A DNA stretch of 11,228 bases from Nitrospirota bacterium (GTDB lineage Bacteria; Nitrospirota; Nitrospiria; Nitrospirales; Nitrospiraceae), in NCBI GenBank assembly GCA_016235225.1, contig JACRLS010000047.1, forward strand, positions 1 through 11,228, in the 5' to 3' direction. Every line of letters begins with the position of its first letter. The first letter of the stretch is position 1. The notes under the pieces were generated by a model. It was not told the DNA's origin and made no database searches. It saw nothing but the letters and a program-made list of their open reading frames with translations. Shown in pieces: positions 1-6,103 of the stretch. A program made the translations under genes and the position numbers.

Positions 1-117
1 GGACGGACACGCTCCCTCATGGTCTTCAAGAAGCTTCGACGGAAAAATTATCGGCGGACCAAAGGCCATCGCCAGGCCTTCACCCGACTTCGCATTACCG
101 GCATTTCGGTCGCTTAG
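1..117 (+). CDS. rplU: 50S ribosomal protein L21, C-terminal end (partial)
   Basis: The first 38 codons up to the TAG at 115-117 give a short, very basic tail containing KKLRRKNYRRTKGHRQ followed by FTRLRITGI. This is the typical C-terminus of ribosomal protein L21, a large-subunit protein that contacts 23S rRNA. The rest of the gene lies upstream of the window. rpmA follows after 17 bases; rplU-rpmA is one of the most conserved gene pairs in bacteria, which supports the call despite the short fragment. The two are almost certainly cotranscribed from a promoter outside the window. Confidence 0.9.
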   Translation, partial: GRTRSLMVFKKLRRKNYRRTKGHRQAFTRLRITGISVA

Positions 118-134
118 CCTGAAGAGGAGAGACC

Positions 135-398
135 ATGGCTACAAACAAAGGCGGCGGATCATCCAGGAACGGCCGCGATAGTAACCCCCAATACCTTGGC
201 GTCAAAGCGTACGGGGGCTCCCTCGTGAAGGCGGGCACCATTCTGGTCCGGCAACGCGGAAAGAAATTTCATCCCGGCTTCAACGTGGGGCTCGGGAAAG
301 ACCATACGCTCTTTGCGCGCGTGACCGGCGTGGTGAAGTTTGAGGGCGCCGATTCTCGTCCGCGCATCAGCGTGTATCCTGACAAGCAATCCTCCTGA
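135..398 (+). CDS. rpmA: 50S ribosomal protein L27
   Basis: This 87-residue protein has full family length. It carries the glycine-rich N-terminus (GGGSSRNGRDS, residues 6-16) and the core motifs VRQRGKKFHPG, NVGLGKDHTLFA and GVVKFE that define bacterial L27. L27 sits at the peptidyl-transferase centre and its N-terminal tail reaches the tRNA acceptor ends. The ATG at 135 is preceded by a strong Shine-Dalgarno sequence, GAGGAG at 124-129, with five bases between. The protein starts directly with the short MATNKGGG form, so there is no sign of the longer, protease-cleaved N-terminus known from Firmicutes. The gene lies between rplU and obgE, the usual arrangement. Confidence 0.98.
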   Translation: MATNKGGGSSRNGRDSNPQYLGVKAYGGSLVKAGTILVRQRGKKFHPGFNVGLGKDHTLFARVTGVVKFEGADSRPRISVYPDKQSS

Positions 399-496
399 GG
401 CACGCCCCGCTCCCCTGAGAGTTCCCGCTCCCTCATCGCGTTCTTCTCGGGTCCATCGATTTTCGATTTCGGTCACCGCGGCCGTGGCAGGACACC

Positions 497-1516
497 ATGT
501 TCGTCGACGAAGTTCGCATTTTTGTCAAAGCCGGGCGTGGCGGCAACGGCGTTGCCACGTTTCGGCGTGAGAAGTTCGTCCCCCGCGGCGGCCCGGATGG
601 CGGTGACGGGGGCAACGGCGGCAACGTCGTCATGGTCGCGTCACGGCGCCTGACGACTCTTCTGGACCTCCGCTACCAGCAACATTACGAAGCGCGCGAC
701 GGCGGCCCCGGGCAGGGTTCGAACTGTCATGGAAAAACCGCTCCCGACGTCGTGATCCCCGTGCCGCTCGGCACCCTCATTCTCGATGATGCCACCGGGG
801 AGATCCTGGCGGATCTGGTCACCGAGGACCAGCCGTATATCATGGCCCGGGGAGGCAAGGGCGGACGCGGCAATTCGCACTTTGCGACTTCCACGAATCA
901 GGTCCCGACCCGCTTCGAACCGGGGCAACCCGGTCAGGCGCGATGGCTCAAGCTGGAGCTGAAACTTCTGGCCGATGTCGGGCTGGTCGGCTTACCGAAC
1001 GCCGGTAAGTCCACGCTGATTGCTGCGATCTCTGCCGCGCGGCCCAGGATCGCCGACTATCCCTTTACGACCCTGGTGCCGAATCTCGGCGTGGTGCGCT
1101 GGGGCGAGGATCGGGGCTTCGTCGTCGCGGACATTCCCGGACTGGTGACCGGCGCTCACGAAGGCAAGGGGCTGGGGTTCCAGTTTCTCCGCCATATTGA
1201 CCGGACCTCGTTTCTGCTGCATCTTGTGGACGTCTCCCTGTGGGCGACGGAGGAGCCCGTCTCCAGTTTCGAGACCATGCGCCACGAGTTGGCCTCGTTC
1301 GACGAGTCGATGACGACGAAGCCCTTTGCAGTCGTGGCGACGAAGCTGGACATCCGGAGCGATGAACGGATCGAGGCGCTGCGCGCCTATTGCCGGCGGC
1401 ACCGGTTTCCCTTCTACGCCATCTCCGCGGCGACGCGGGAGGGCGTGGACGAGCTGGTCACCCACGTGGGCCGGCAGGTGGAAAGCGTGAGGCAAGGATG
1501 CGCGACCAAATACTGA
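497..1516 (+). CDS. obgE: Obg-family GTPase (ribosome assembly)
   Basis: This 339-residue protein is an Obg/CgtA GTPase, which binds the 50S subunit and acts in ribosome maturation and stress control. Residues 1-158 form the glycine-rich Obg fold, with GRGGNG near residue 13 and GGPDGGDGGNGGN at 31-43. The G domain follows: P-loop GLPNAGKST (165-173), switch I DYPFTTLVPNLG (187-198), G3 DIPG (212-215), G4 TKLD (282-285, where NKxD is more usual) and G5 SAA (310-312). It ends soon after the G domain, so the extra C-terminal domain of longer homologues is missing; such short forms are common. The start has a modest Shine-Dalgarno, AGGA at 489-492. The last 19 bases overlap proB. The 98 bases after rpmA show no clear promoter or hairpin. 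Confidence 0.97.
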   Translation: MFVDEVRIFVKAGRGGNGVATFRREKFVPRGGPDGGDGGNGGNVVMVASRRLTTLLDLRYQQHYEARDGGPGQGSNCHGKTAPDVVIPVPLGTLILDDATGEILADLVTEDQPYIMARGGKGGRGNSHFATSTNQVPTRFEPGQPGQARWLKLELKLLADVGLVGLPNAGKSTLIAAISAARPRIADYPFTTLVPNLGVVRWGEDRGFVVADIPGLVTGAHEGKGLGFQFLRHIDRTSFLLHLVDVSLWATEEPVSSFETMRHELASFDESMTTKPFAVVATKLDIRSDERIEALRAYCRRHRFPFYAISAATREGVDELVTHVGRQVESVRQGCATKY

Positions 1517-2619
1517 CACAAGCCAAACGCCTGGTCGTCAAAGTCGGCAGCAGTCTGATTGCGACGCGTGGGGCCGGCCTGCAACCGGACCGCATCGAAC
1601 AATTGGCCACGGAGCTCGTCGCCCTCCGCCGGGAAGGCCGGGAGATTCTGCTGGTCACGTCGGGCGCCATTGTGTCGGGCATTCAGAAGCTCGGACTGAC
1701 CGCCTATCCCACCCATCTTCCGGTCAAGCAAGCGGCGGCCGCCGTCGGGCAAAGCCGGCTCATGTGGGCCTATGAAAAGGCGTTTGAGCGCCTGGGACAG
1801 GGCGTCGCCCAGATCCTCCTGACCCATCAGGATCTGGCGGATCGCCGCCGGTTCCTGAACGCCCGCCATACGCTGACGACCCTGCTCGGATTCGGCGTCA
1901 TGCCCATCATCAATGAAAACGATACGGTGGCCGTGGACGAGATTCGCGTGGGGGATAACGACAGTCTGGCCGCCGAAGTGGCACTGCTGGTCGATGCCGA
2001 GCTGCTCATCATTCTGTCGGATGTCGAGGGGCTCTACACCGCCGATCCTCGTCAGGATAAGACGGCGACGTTGATCCCGCTGGTCGACGAGATCACCGAC
2101 GATCTCGCGCGCCGCGCCGGTACCTCGCAAACCTTCGAAGGCACCGGCGGGATGGTCACGAAGCTGCGGGCCGCGAAGAAGGCCACGACCTACGGAGTCG
2201 GCACAATGATCCTGAACGGGGCCAAGCCGGGACTTCTGCTGGACGCCTTGCGCGGGACCGAGGCCGGAACGTTCTTCTCTCCACGCCCCCGAAAATTGAA
2301 CAGCCGGAAGCACTGGATTGCCTTTACGCTCCGAGCCAAGGGCCAGCTTATTCTGGACCCTGGCGCGGTCGACGCCCTAGTCAGCCGCGGGAAGAGCCTG
2401 CTGCCGTCGGGGATTGTCGAAGTCGGCGGCGATTTCGTTCCGGGCGATGCCCTGACCTGCGTGGATGCGGACGGCAAGGAGATCGCCAAAGGGCTGGTCA
2501 ACTTCTCCTCGGAGACGCTCCGGCGCATCAAGGGATGCAAGACCGCCGACATCCAAGCCATCCTGGGCTCGCAAGAGTACGAGGAAGCGATCCATCGCGA
2601 TAACCTGGTCATCTTGTAG
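1498..2619 (+). CDS. proB: Glutamate 5-kinase with C-terminal PUA domain
   Basis: This 373-residue protein phosphorylates L-glutamate to glutamyl-5-phosphate, the committed and usually proline-inhibited step of proline synthesis. The amino-acid-kinase domain shows VKVGSSL (14-20), SGAI (55-58), INENDTV (138-144), GDNDSLAA (152-159), LSDVEGLY (173-180) and GTGGMVTKL (215-223). A PUA domain follows from about residue 276 to 353, with the total length typical of the two-domain form. I chose the ATG at 1498 because VVKVGSS then falls at the usual distance from the N-terminus and GAGG (1489-1492) sits five bases upstream. The start lies inside obgE, overlapping it by 19 bases, which suggests translational coupling. 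proA, the next enzyme of the pathway and often adjacent, is not in the window. Confidence 0.97.
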   Translation: MRDQILTQAKRLVVKVGSSLIATRGAGLQPDRIEQLATELVALRREGREILLVTSGAIVSGIQKLGLTAYPTHLPVKQAAAAVGQSRLMWAYEKAFERLGQGVAQILLTHQDLADRRRFLNARHTLTTLLGFGVMPIINENDTVAVDEIRVGDNDSLAAEVALLVDAELLIILSDVEGLYTADPRQDKTATLIPLVDEITDDLARRAGTSQTFEGTGGMVTKLRAAKKATTYGVGTMILNGAKPGLLLDALRGTEAGTFFSPRPRKLNSRKHWIAFTLRAKGQLILDPGAVDALVSRGKSLLPSGIVEVGGDFVPGDALTCVDADGKEIAKGLVNFSSETLRRIKGCKTADIQAILGSQEYEEAIHRDNLVIL

Positions 2620-2652
2620 CGTAGCGCTTCGTCACTCCTCGTTCTTCGTGGC

Positions 2653-3333
2653 ATGAAGATCGGCCTCTTCGGCGGGACTTTCAATCCTATCCACCGATGC
2701 CATCTGACGATAGCCCGTCAGGTCCGTGATCGGCTCGCGCTGGACTCCATCCTGTTCATTCCGACCGGGACCCCGCCGCACAAGCAACTGAAGTCTCTGG
2801 CTCCGGCCCATCACCGCCTCGCCATGGTCCGCGAGGCCATTGCGGAAGAGCCCACTTTCTCGGCCACCGATCTCGAAGTCCATCGCGCTTCGCCCTCCTA
2901 TTCGATCGATACCGTTCGAGCCTTGCAGCAGAAGTATGGCCAGGGCGTCGAGCTCTTCTTCCTGATCGGGCTGGATGCCTTCCTCGACATCCCCACATGG
3001 AAGCAGGCGCCGGACCTCCTCCGGACCTGCCATTTCGTGGTGATCGGCCGGCCGGGATCCCAGTTCATCCGCCTGGCCACCCTGACGCTCCTGCCCCACA
3101 TTTCTGACGAGTCCCTGCGCGCCCTCGACGCCGGAACCGTGGATCGCGTCGATGTCCCGATCGAGGCGACCGCCCATCTCATTCTGCTGGCCCTGGCCCC
3201 ATGCCCGGTCTCGGCGTCGGACGTACGGAGCCGCTTGCGTCGGGGCCTGAACCTGGGCGATGTGTTGCCGGTCCAGGTTGAATCTTATATAATGCGATTC
3301 GGCTTATATAAGGAGGCCGCCGATCTCGCGTGA
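2653..3333 (+). CDS. nadD: Nicotinate-nucleotide adenylyltransferase
   Basis: This 226-residue protein makes deamido-NAD from nicotinate mononucleotide and ATP in NAD synthesis. The nucleotidyltransferase signature GGTFNPIHRCHL is at residues 7-18, with its two catalytic-type histidines at 14 and 17. FLIGLDAF (103-110) matches the family's middle motif, and VSASDVRSRLRRG (186-198) is its version of the C-terminal ISSTxIR motif. The ATG at 2653 is the only plausible start, because no in-frame GTG or TTG lies between it and proB. No Shine-Dalgarno is visible in the 33 bases after proB, so translation may rely on coupling. The last 15 codons include ATA and TTA, rare in this GC-rich DNA, and overlap a strong promoter and ribosome-binding site for the next gene. 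Confidence 0.96.
   Translation: MKIGLFGGTFNPIHRCHLTIARQVRDRLALDSILFIPTGTPPHKQLKSLAPAHHRLAMVREAIAEEPTFSATDLEVHRASPSYSIDTVRALQQKYGQGVELFFLIGLDAFLDIPTWKQAPDLLRTCHFVVIGRPGSQFIRLATLTLLPHISDESLRALDAGTVDRVDVPIEATAHLILLALAPCPVSASDVRSRLRRGLNLGDVLPVQVESYIMRFGLYKEAADLA
3265..3293 (+). promoter_or_regulatory. Sigma70-type promoter inside the 3' end of nadD, facing rsfS
   Basis: A -35 box TTGCCG (3265-3270, four of six consensus bases) is followed after exactly 17 bases by a perfect -10 box TATAAT (3288-3293). Transcription would start near 3300, about ten bases before the AAGGAGG ribosome-binding site of rsfS. The AT-rich -10 stands out strongly from the surrounding GC-rich coding DNA and forces rare codons in nadD. 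Function is inferred from sequence only. Confidence 0.6.
3310..3316 (+). promoter_or_regulatory. Strong Shine-Dalgarno sequence for rsfS that points to an ATC start
   Basis: AAGGAGG is a full anti-Shine-Dalgarno match lying in the end of nadD. Six bases further on comes ATC (3323-3325), in frame with rsfS. No ATG, GTG or TTG in any frame lies at a suitable distance and opens rsfS; the nearby GTG at 3330-3332 is out of frame. This site therefore decides the proposed start. Confidence 0.6.
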
Positions 3334-3745
3334 CTCGAAGGCGAAGGCCCTGCTGATTGCCAAAGCCTGCCTGGACAAGAAGGGCATGGACGTCTTCGTG
3401 TTCGATGTGGGGAAGCTCACGTCGGTCGCCGATTACCTCGTGATCTGTTCAGGCGAGTCAGATCGGCAAGTCCTGGCCATCTCCGACAACATCGACCACG
3501 AACTCTCCGCTGCACGCACGCCCCCCCTGAGCATCGAGGGAGCGTCCACGGCGCAATGGGTCCTTCTGGATTGCGGCGACGTCGTGGCGCATGTGTTTCG
3601 GTCTGATATTCGCGAGCACTACGGGCTGGAAAAACTGTGGATCGATGCCAAGCGCGTTCGGCTACCGGCACGGCTGACGGAGACACCGATCGCTCCATCG
3701 ACCCCGGTACGGGTGGCATCCCCACGACCCCGCCGGCGAGGGTAA
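3323..3745 (+). CDS. rsfS: Ribosome silencing factor RsfS, apparently with a non-standard ATC start
   Basis: RsfS binds ribosomal protein L14 and blocks joining of the 50S and 30S subunits when nutrients are short. The core motifs are clear: LTSVADYLVICSGESDRQV, then WVLLDCGDVVAHVFRSDIR and HYGLEKLW, the family hallmarks. The first in-frame ATG is at 3386, but starting there (119 residues) would remove the conserved first helix. That helix is still encoded upstream as SKAKALLIAKACLDKKG. The open frame extends back to a TAA at 3290-3292 and contains no ATG, GTG or TTG before 3386. Only ATC at 3323, six bases after AAGGAGG, gives a normal-looking 140-residue protein. It overlaps nadD by 11 bases. 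A basic, proline-rich tail of about 28 residues ends the protein. The identity is firm; the exact start is inferred. Confidence 0.85.
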   Translation: MSRDSKAKALLIAKACLDKKGMDVFVFDVGKLTSVADYLVICSGESDRQVLAISDNIDHELSAARTPPLSIEGASTAQWVLLDCGDVVAHVFRSDIREHYGLEKLWIDAKRVRLPARLTETPIAPSTPVRVASPRPRRRG

Positions 3746-3748
3746 CGC

Positions 3749-4813
3749 ATGCTGCGTCTGCTCGGTACCGTCTTTCTGATCATCGTGGCCAGCGTCCTCT
3801 ACGGCTACTTCCAGGAGCTGAACCCGGGGTCCGTCCATCTCCGTATCTCCCCCTCGACCGGCTACGACTTGAGCCCTGCCGCGGTGGTCCTGGTGTCCAT
3901 GGCCACGGGGGCGCTGCTCGTGATGGTGCTCGTCAGCGTGCGAGAGACTAAACATTTGATCGTGGGGTGGCGCGATGCCCGCCTGCGCCGCAAGGGCGAG
4001 AAGGTCGACGCCCTGCACCGCGAAGGCACCCGGGCCTTCATGTCCAAACGAACGGCCGAAGCCATCGATCTTTTCCAGAAATCCTTGGCCCTTGATCCCA
4101 ACCATACCGACTCTCTGCTCTGGCTGGGGAACCTCTATCGAAACGAGAAAAACTATCCTGAAGCCATCCGCTTGCACCGCAAGGCCCGCACCAACGAAGA
4201 GCACAACGTCGAAGTCCTTTTGGCCCTAGGGATCGACCTCGAGGAAGGCAAGCGCTATGAAGAGGCTCTCCAGACCCTTCAAGAAATTCTCCGGCATGAT
4301 CCCGGCAATCTGGCGACATTGTTCCGGATGCGGGACCTGTATGCGCGGCTGGAGAAATGGCAGGAAGCGCTGGACGTGCAGCATCGGCTCCTGAAGGCCA
4401 GCCTGTCCGACGTCGACCGTCGCGCGGAAAGCGCCGTGCTGGTCGGCCTCACCTATGAGGTGGGCGCGCAACTGCTGGAGCGGGGGCATCCCGAGAAGGC
4501 GCGGCGGTATTTCCGCGGAGCCATCAAGCGGGACAAACAGTTCCTTCCCGGCTACATCGGCCTTGGGGAGACCTTGATCCGAGAGGGAAAGACGAAAGCC
4601 GCCGGGGAAATTCTCGAAAAGGCCTACTCCAAAACCGGGAACATCATCATCCTGCATCGCCTGGAGGAACTCTACCTCGATCAGGGGGAACCCGCGGAAA
4701 TCATCAGGACCTACCAGGAGGCGATCCAACGGGACCCGATGAATCCGGCCCTGAAGTTCTATCTTGGCAAGCTCTACTCAAGCAACACATGGAGTATGCC
4801 ATCGACGAACTGA
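3749..4813 (+). CDS. LapA-LapB fusion: membrane anchor plus TPR repeats, frame broken before its zinc ribbon
   Basis: Residues 2-19 and 43-64 are two membrane segments with a short NPGSV-type loop between them, the layout of LapA (DUF1049). From about residue 88 a series of TPR repeats follows, resembling LapB/YciM, for example around 95-118, 124-148, 160-184, 194-216 and 301-330. In Enterobacteria LapA and LapB are separate inner-membrane proteins that control lipopolysaccharide synthesis by steering LpxC degradation by FtsH; a similar job here is inference. The start has GAGGG at 3738-3742, six bases upstream, and follows rsfS by three bases. After GKLY (residue 343) the frame reads SSNTWSMPSTN and stops. 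The expected continuation, including the zinc ribbon, is in the -1 frame. A single missing base explains this, and restoring it gives about 425 residues. Confidence 0.85.
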   Translation: MLRLLGTVFLIIVASVLYGYFQELNPGSVHLRISPSTGYDLSPAAVVLVSMATGALLVMVLVSVRETKHLIVGWRDARLRRKGEKVDALHREGTRAFMSKRTAEAIDLFQKSLALDPNHTDSLLWLGNLYRNEKNYPEAIRLHRKARTNEEHNVEVLLALGIDLEEGKRYEEALQTLQEILRHDPGNLATLFRMRDLYARLEKWQEALDVQHRLLKASLSDVDRRAESAVLVGLTYEVGAQLLERGHPEKARRYFRGAIKRDKQFLPGYIGLGETLIREGKTKAAGEILEKAYSKTGNIIILHRLEELYLDQGEPAEIIRTYQEAIQRDPMNPALKFYLGKLYSSNTWSMPSTN

Positions 4814-5025
4814 AGAAGGCCTTGCGGTTCAAGAAGCGCGTCGTCGTGCCGTACCTCTGCACCCGCTGCCGCCACGAGTCTTTGGAATGGGCCGGACGCT
4901 GCGGCCAATGCGGTTGGTGGAATTCGTTCGTCAGCCTCCCCTGGCAAGAATCTGTGGGCCCTGCGGCGCCCGTGAGCCAGCCCGCCCCGTACCGGGGGGT
5001 TGCATCACCCTTCGAAACCGTATAG
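4789..5025 (+). pseudogene. Detached C-terminal zinc ribbon of the LapB-like protein
   Basis: This frame encodes EYAIDELKKALRFKKR, the end of a TPR helix pair, and then a rubredoxin-like zinc ribbon with CTRC and CGQC pairs (Cys24, 27, 38 and 41 counted from the ATG at 4789) and a GRCGQCGWWNSF stretch. LapB proteins end in exactly such a four-cysteine module. The frame continues back to about 4777 as LKQH, joining smoothly to GKLY of the upstream protein if one base is restored. The ATG at 4789 has no Shine-Dalgarno and overlaps the upstream stop, so separate translation looks unlikely. Read it as the C-terminal part of the same gene, split by a true mutation or a sequencing error. A tail of about 30 residues rich in Pro and Ala follows the ribbon. 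Confidence 0.75.
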
Positions 5026-5053
5026 ATTCCAGCCCCGAAAGGGTTTTCCACCC

Positions 5054-6079
5054 ATGATTGATTTTCAGACTCTCGCCGAGAAGGCGTTGCGCGATGAGGT
5101 GCTGACGCGACCGGAGTGCCTGGCCGTACTCCAGGCGCCGAATGTGGCGATGCTCGACCTGCTCAGCGCGGCCTATCGGGTCCGTCACCGGCACTTCGGG
5201 AACACCGTCAGGCTCCAGATGCTGCTCAACGCCAAAAGCGGCGCCTGTCAGGAAGATTGCCACTACTGTTCGCAGTCCTCGGCGTCGACGGCGGAAATTG
5301 AGCGATACGGACTCTTGTCCACGGATCAGATGCTGGAAGGCGCCCGCCGGGCGGCTGCCGCCAAAGCCCAGCGCTATTGTGTCGTGATCAGCGGGCGGAG
5401 CCCGCTGGACCGAGAAATCGCCGACATCAGCCGAGCCGTCCGGGCCATCAAGCAGGAAATCCCGATCCAGGTTTGTTGCTCGTTGGGGCTATTGAACGAG
5501 GGACAGGCGCGGGAACTCAAGGCCGCAGGGGTCGACCGGATCAATCACAACCTCAATAGCAGTGAAGCCTTCCACGGGGAGATCTGCACCACCCATACCT
5601 ATCGCGATCGTATCGAGACCATCCGCCATGCGCGCACCGCGGGTCTGGAGATCTGCTCAGGCGGGATCATCGGCATGGGAGAGCAAGACGAGGATCTGAT
5701 TGATCTGGCGCTGGCGCTTCGAGAGGTGAAGCCCGACTCCATCCCGCTGAATAGCCTGCATCCGGTCTCCGGCACTCCCCTGCAAGGTTCTGCGCACCTC
5801 ACGCCTCAACGGTGCCTGAAAGTCCTGTGCCTGTTCCGGTTCCTGCATCCTCGTACGGAAATCCGGGTCGCCGGAGGACGGGAATTCAATCTCAGAAGCC
5901 TCCAGCCGCTCGCGCTCTATGCCGCCGATTCCCTGTTTGTCGGAGGCTATCTCACGACGCCGGGCCAGCCGGCTCCGGATGCCTGGCGCATGATTGCCGA
6001 TCTGGGGTTTGAGGTCCAAGTCGACGACCAACCGTCGCCCGCAACCTCGGTCTCCGATCCGACCCCGGCCCAGGCATAA
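5054..6079 (+). CDS. bioB: Biotin synthase
   Basis: This 341-residue radical SAM enzyme inserts sulfur into dethiobiotin, the last step of biotin synthesis. The radical SAM cluster motif CxxxCxxC is seen as CQEDCHYC (Cys65, 69, 72). The ligands expected for the second, sacrificial [2Fe-2S] cluster are present: Cys109 in RYCVVISGR, Cys141/142 in QVCCSLG, Cys201 in EICSGGIIGMGE and Arg271 in IRVAGGRE. HNLNSS and PLNSLHPVSGTPL are further family motifs. I chose ATG 5054 because it starts with the usual short N-terminal helix; a weak AAAGGG lies about ten bases upstream. An in-frame TTG at 5000 would add an 18-residue extension and looks less likely. No other biotin gene is nearby. It ends 24 bases before the convergent permease gene. 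Confidence 0.97.
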   Translation: MIDFQTLAEKALRDEVLTRPECLAVLQAPNVAMLDLLSAAYRVRHRHFGNTVRLQMLLNAKSGACQEDCHYCSQSSASTAEIERYGLLSTDQMLEGARRAAAAKAQRYCVVISGRSPLDREIADISRAVRAIKQEIPIQVCCSLGLLNEGQARELKAAGVDRINHNLNSSEAFHGEICTTHTYRDRIETIRHARTAGLEICSGGIIGMGEQDEDLIDLALALREVKPDSIPLNSLHPVSGTPLQGSAHLTPQRCLKVLCLFRFLHPRTEIRVAGGREFNLRSLQPLALYAADSLFVGGYLTTPGQPAPDAWRMIADLGFEVQVDDQPSPATSVSDPTPAQA

Positions 6080-6103
6080 GTCCACTCGGGCCCTCGCTTC
6101 TCT

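Noticed and set aside
282..285. Obg G4 motif read as TKLD instead of NKxD (residues 282-285 of ObgE) as a loss of guanine specificity
   Set aside because: TKxD variants occur in otherwise functional GTPases and all other G motifs are intact, so I do not treat it as a defect.
399..496. Separate promoter or attenuator between rpmA and obgE
   Set aside because: The 98 bases show no convincing -35/-10 pair and no stable hairpin; only a weak AGGA precedes obgE.
1414..2313. A 299-codon minus-strand frame opposite obgE/proB
   Set aside because: Antisense shadow of proB with low-complexity composition and no domain.
4777..4783. Programmed -1 ribosomal frameshift in the LapB-like gene
   Set aside because: No X XXY YYZ slippery heptamer and no clear Shine-Dalgarno or hairpin around the shift. 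A missing base is simpler, so I list it as a frame break only.
5000..5028. bioB promoter (TTGCAT / TAGATT) and a BirA-type operator
   Set aside because: The boxes match only three and four of six bases, and there is no inverted TTGTAAAC-like operator.
6080..6103. Terminator between convergent bioB and permease genes
   Set aside because: The 24-base gap holds only the small palindrome GGGCCC and no stem with a T-tract.
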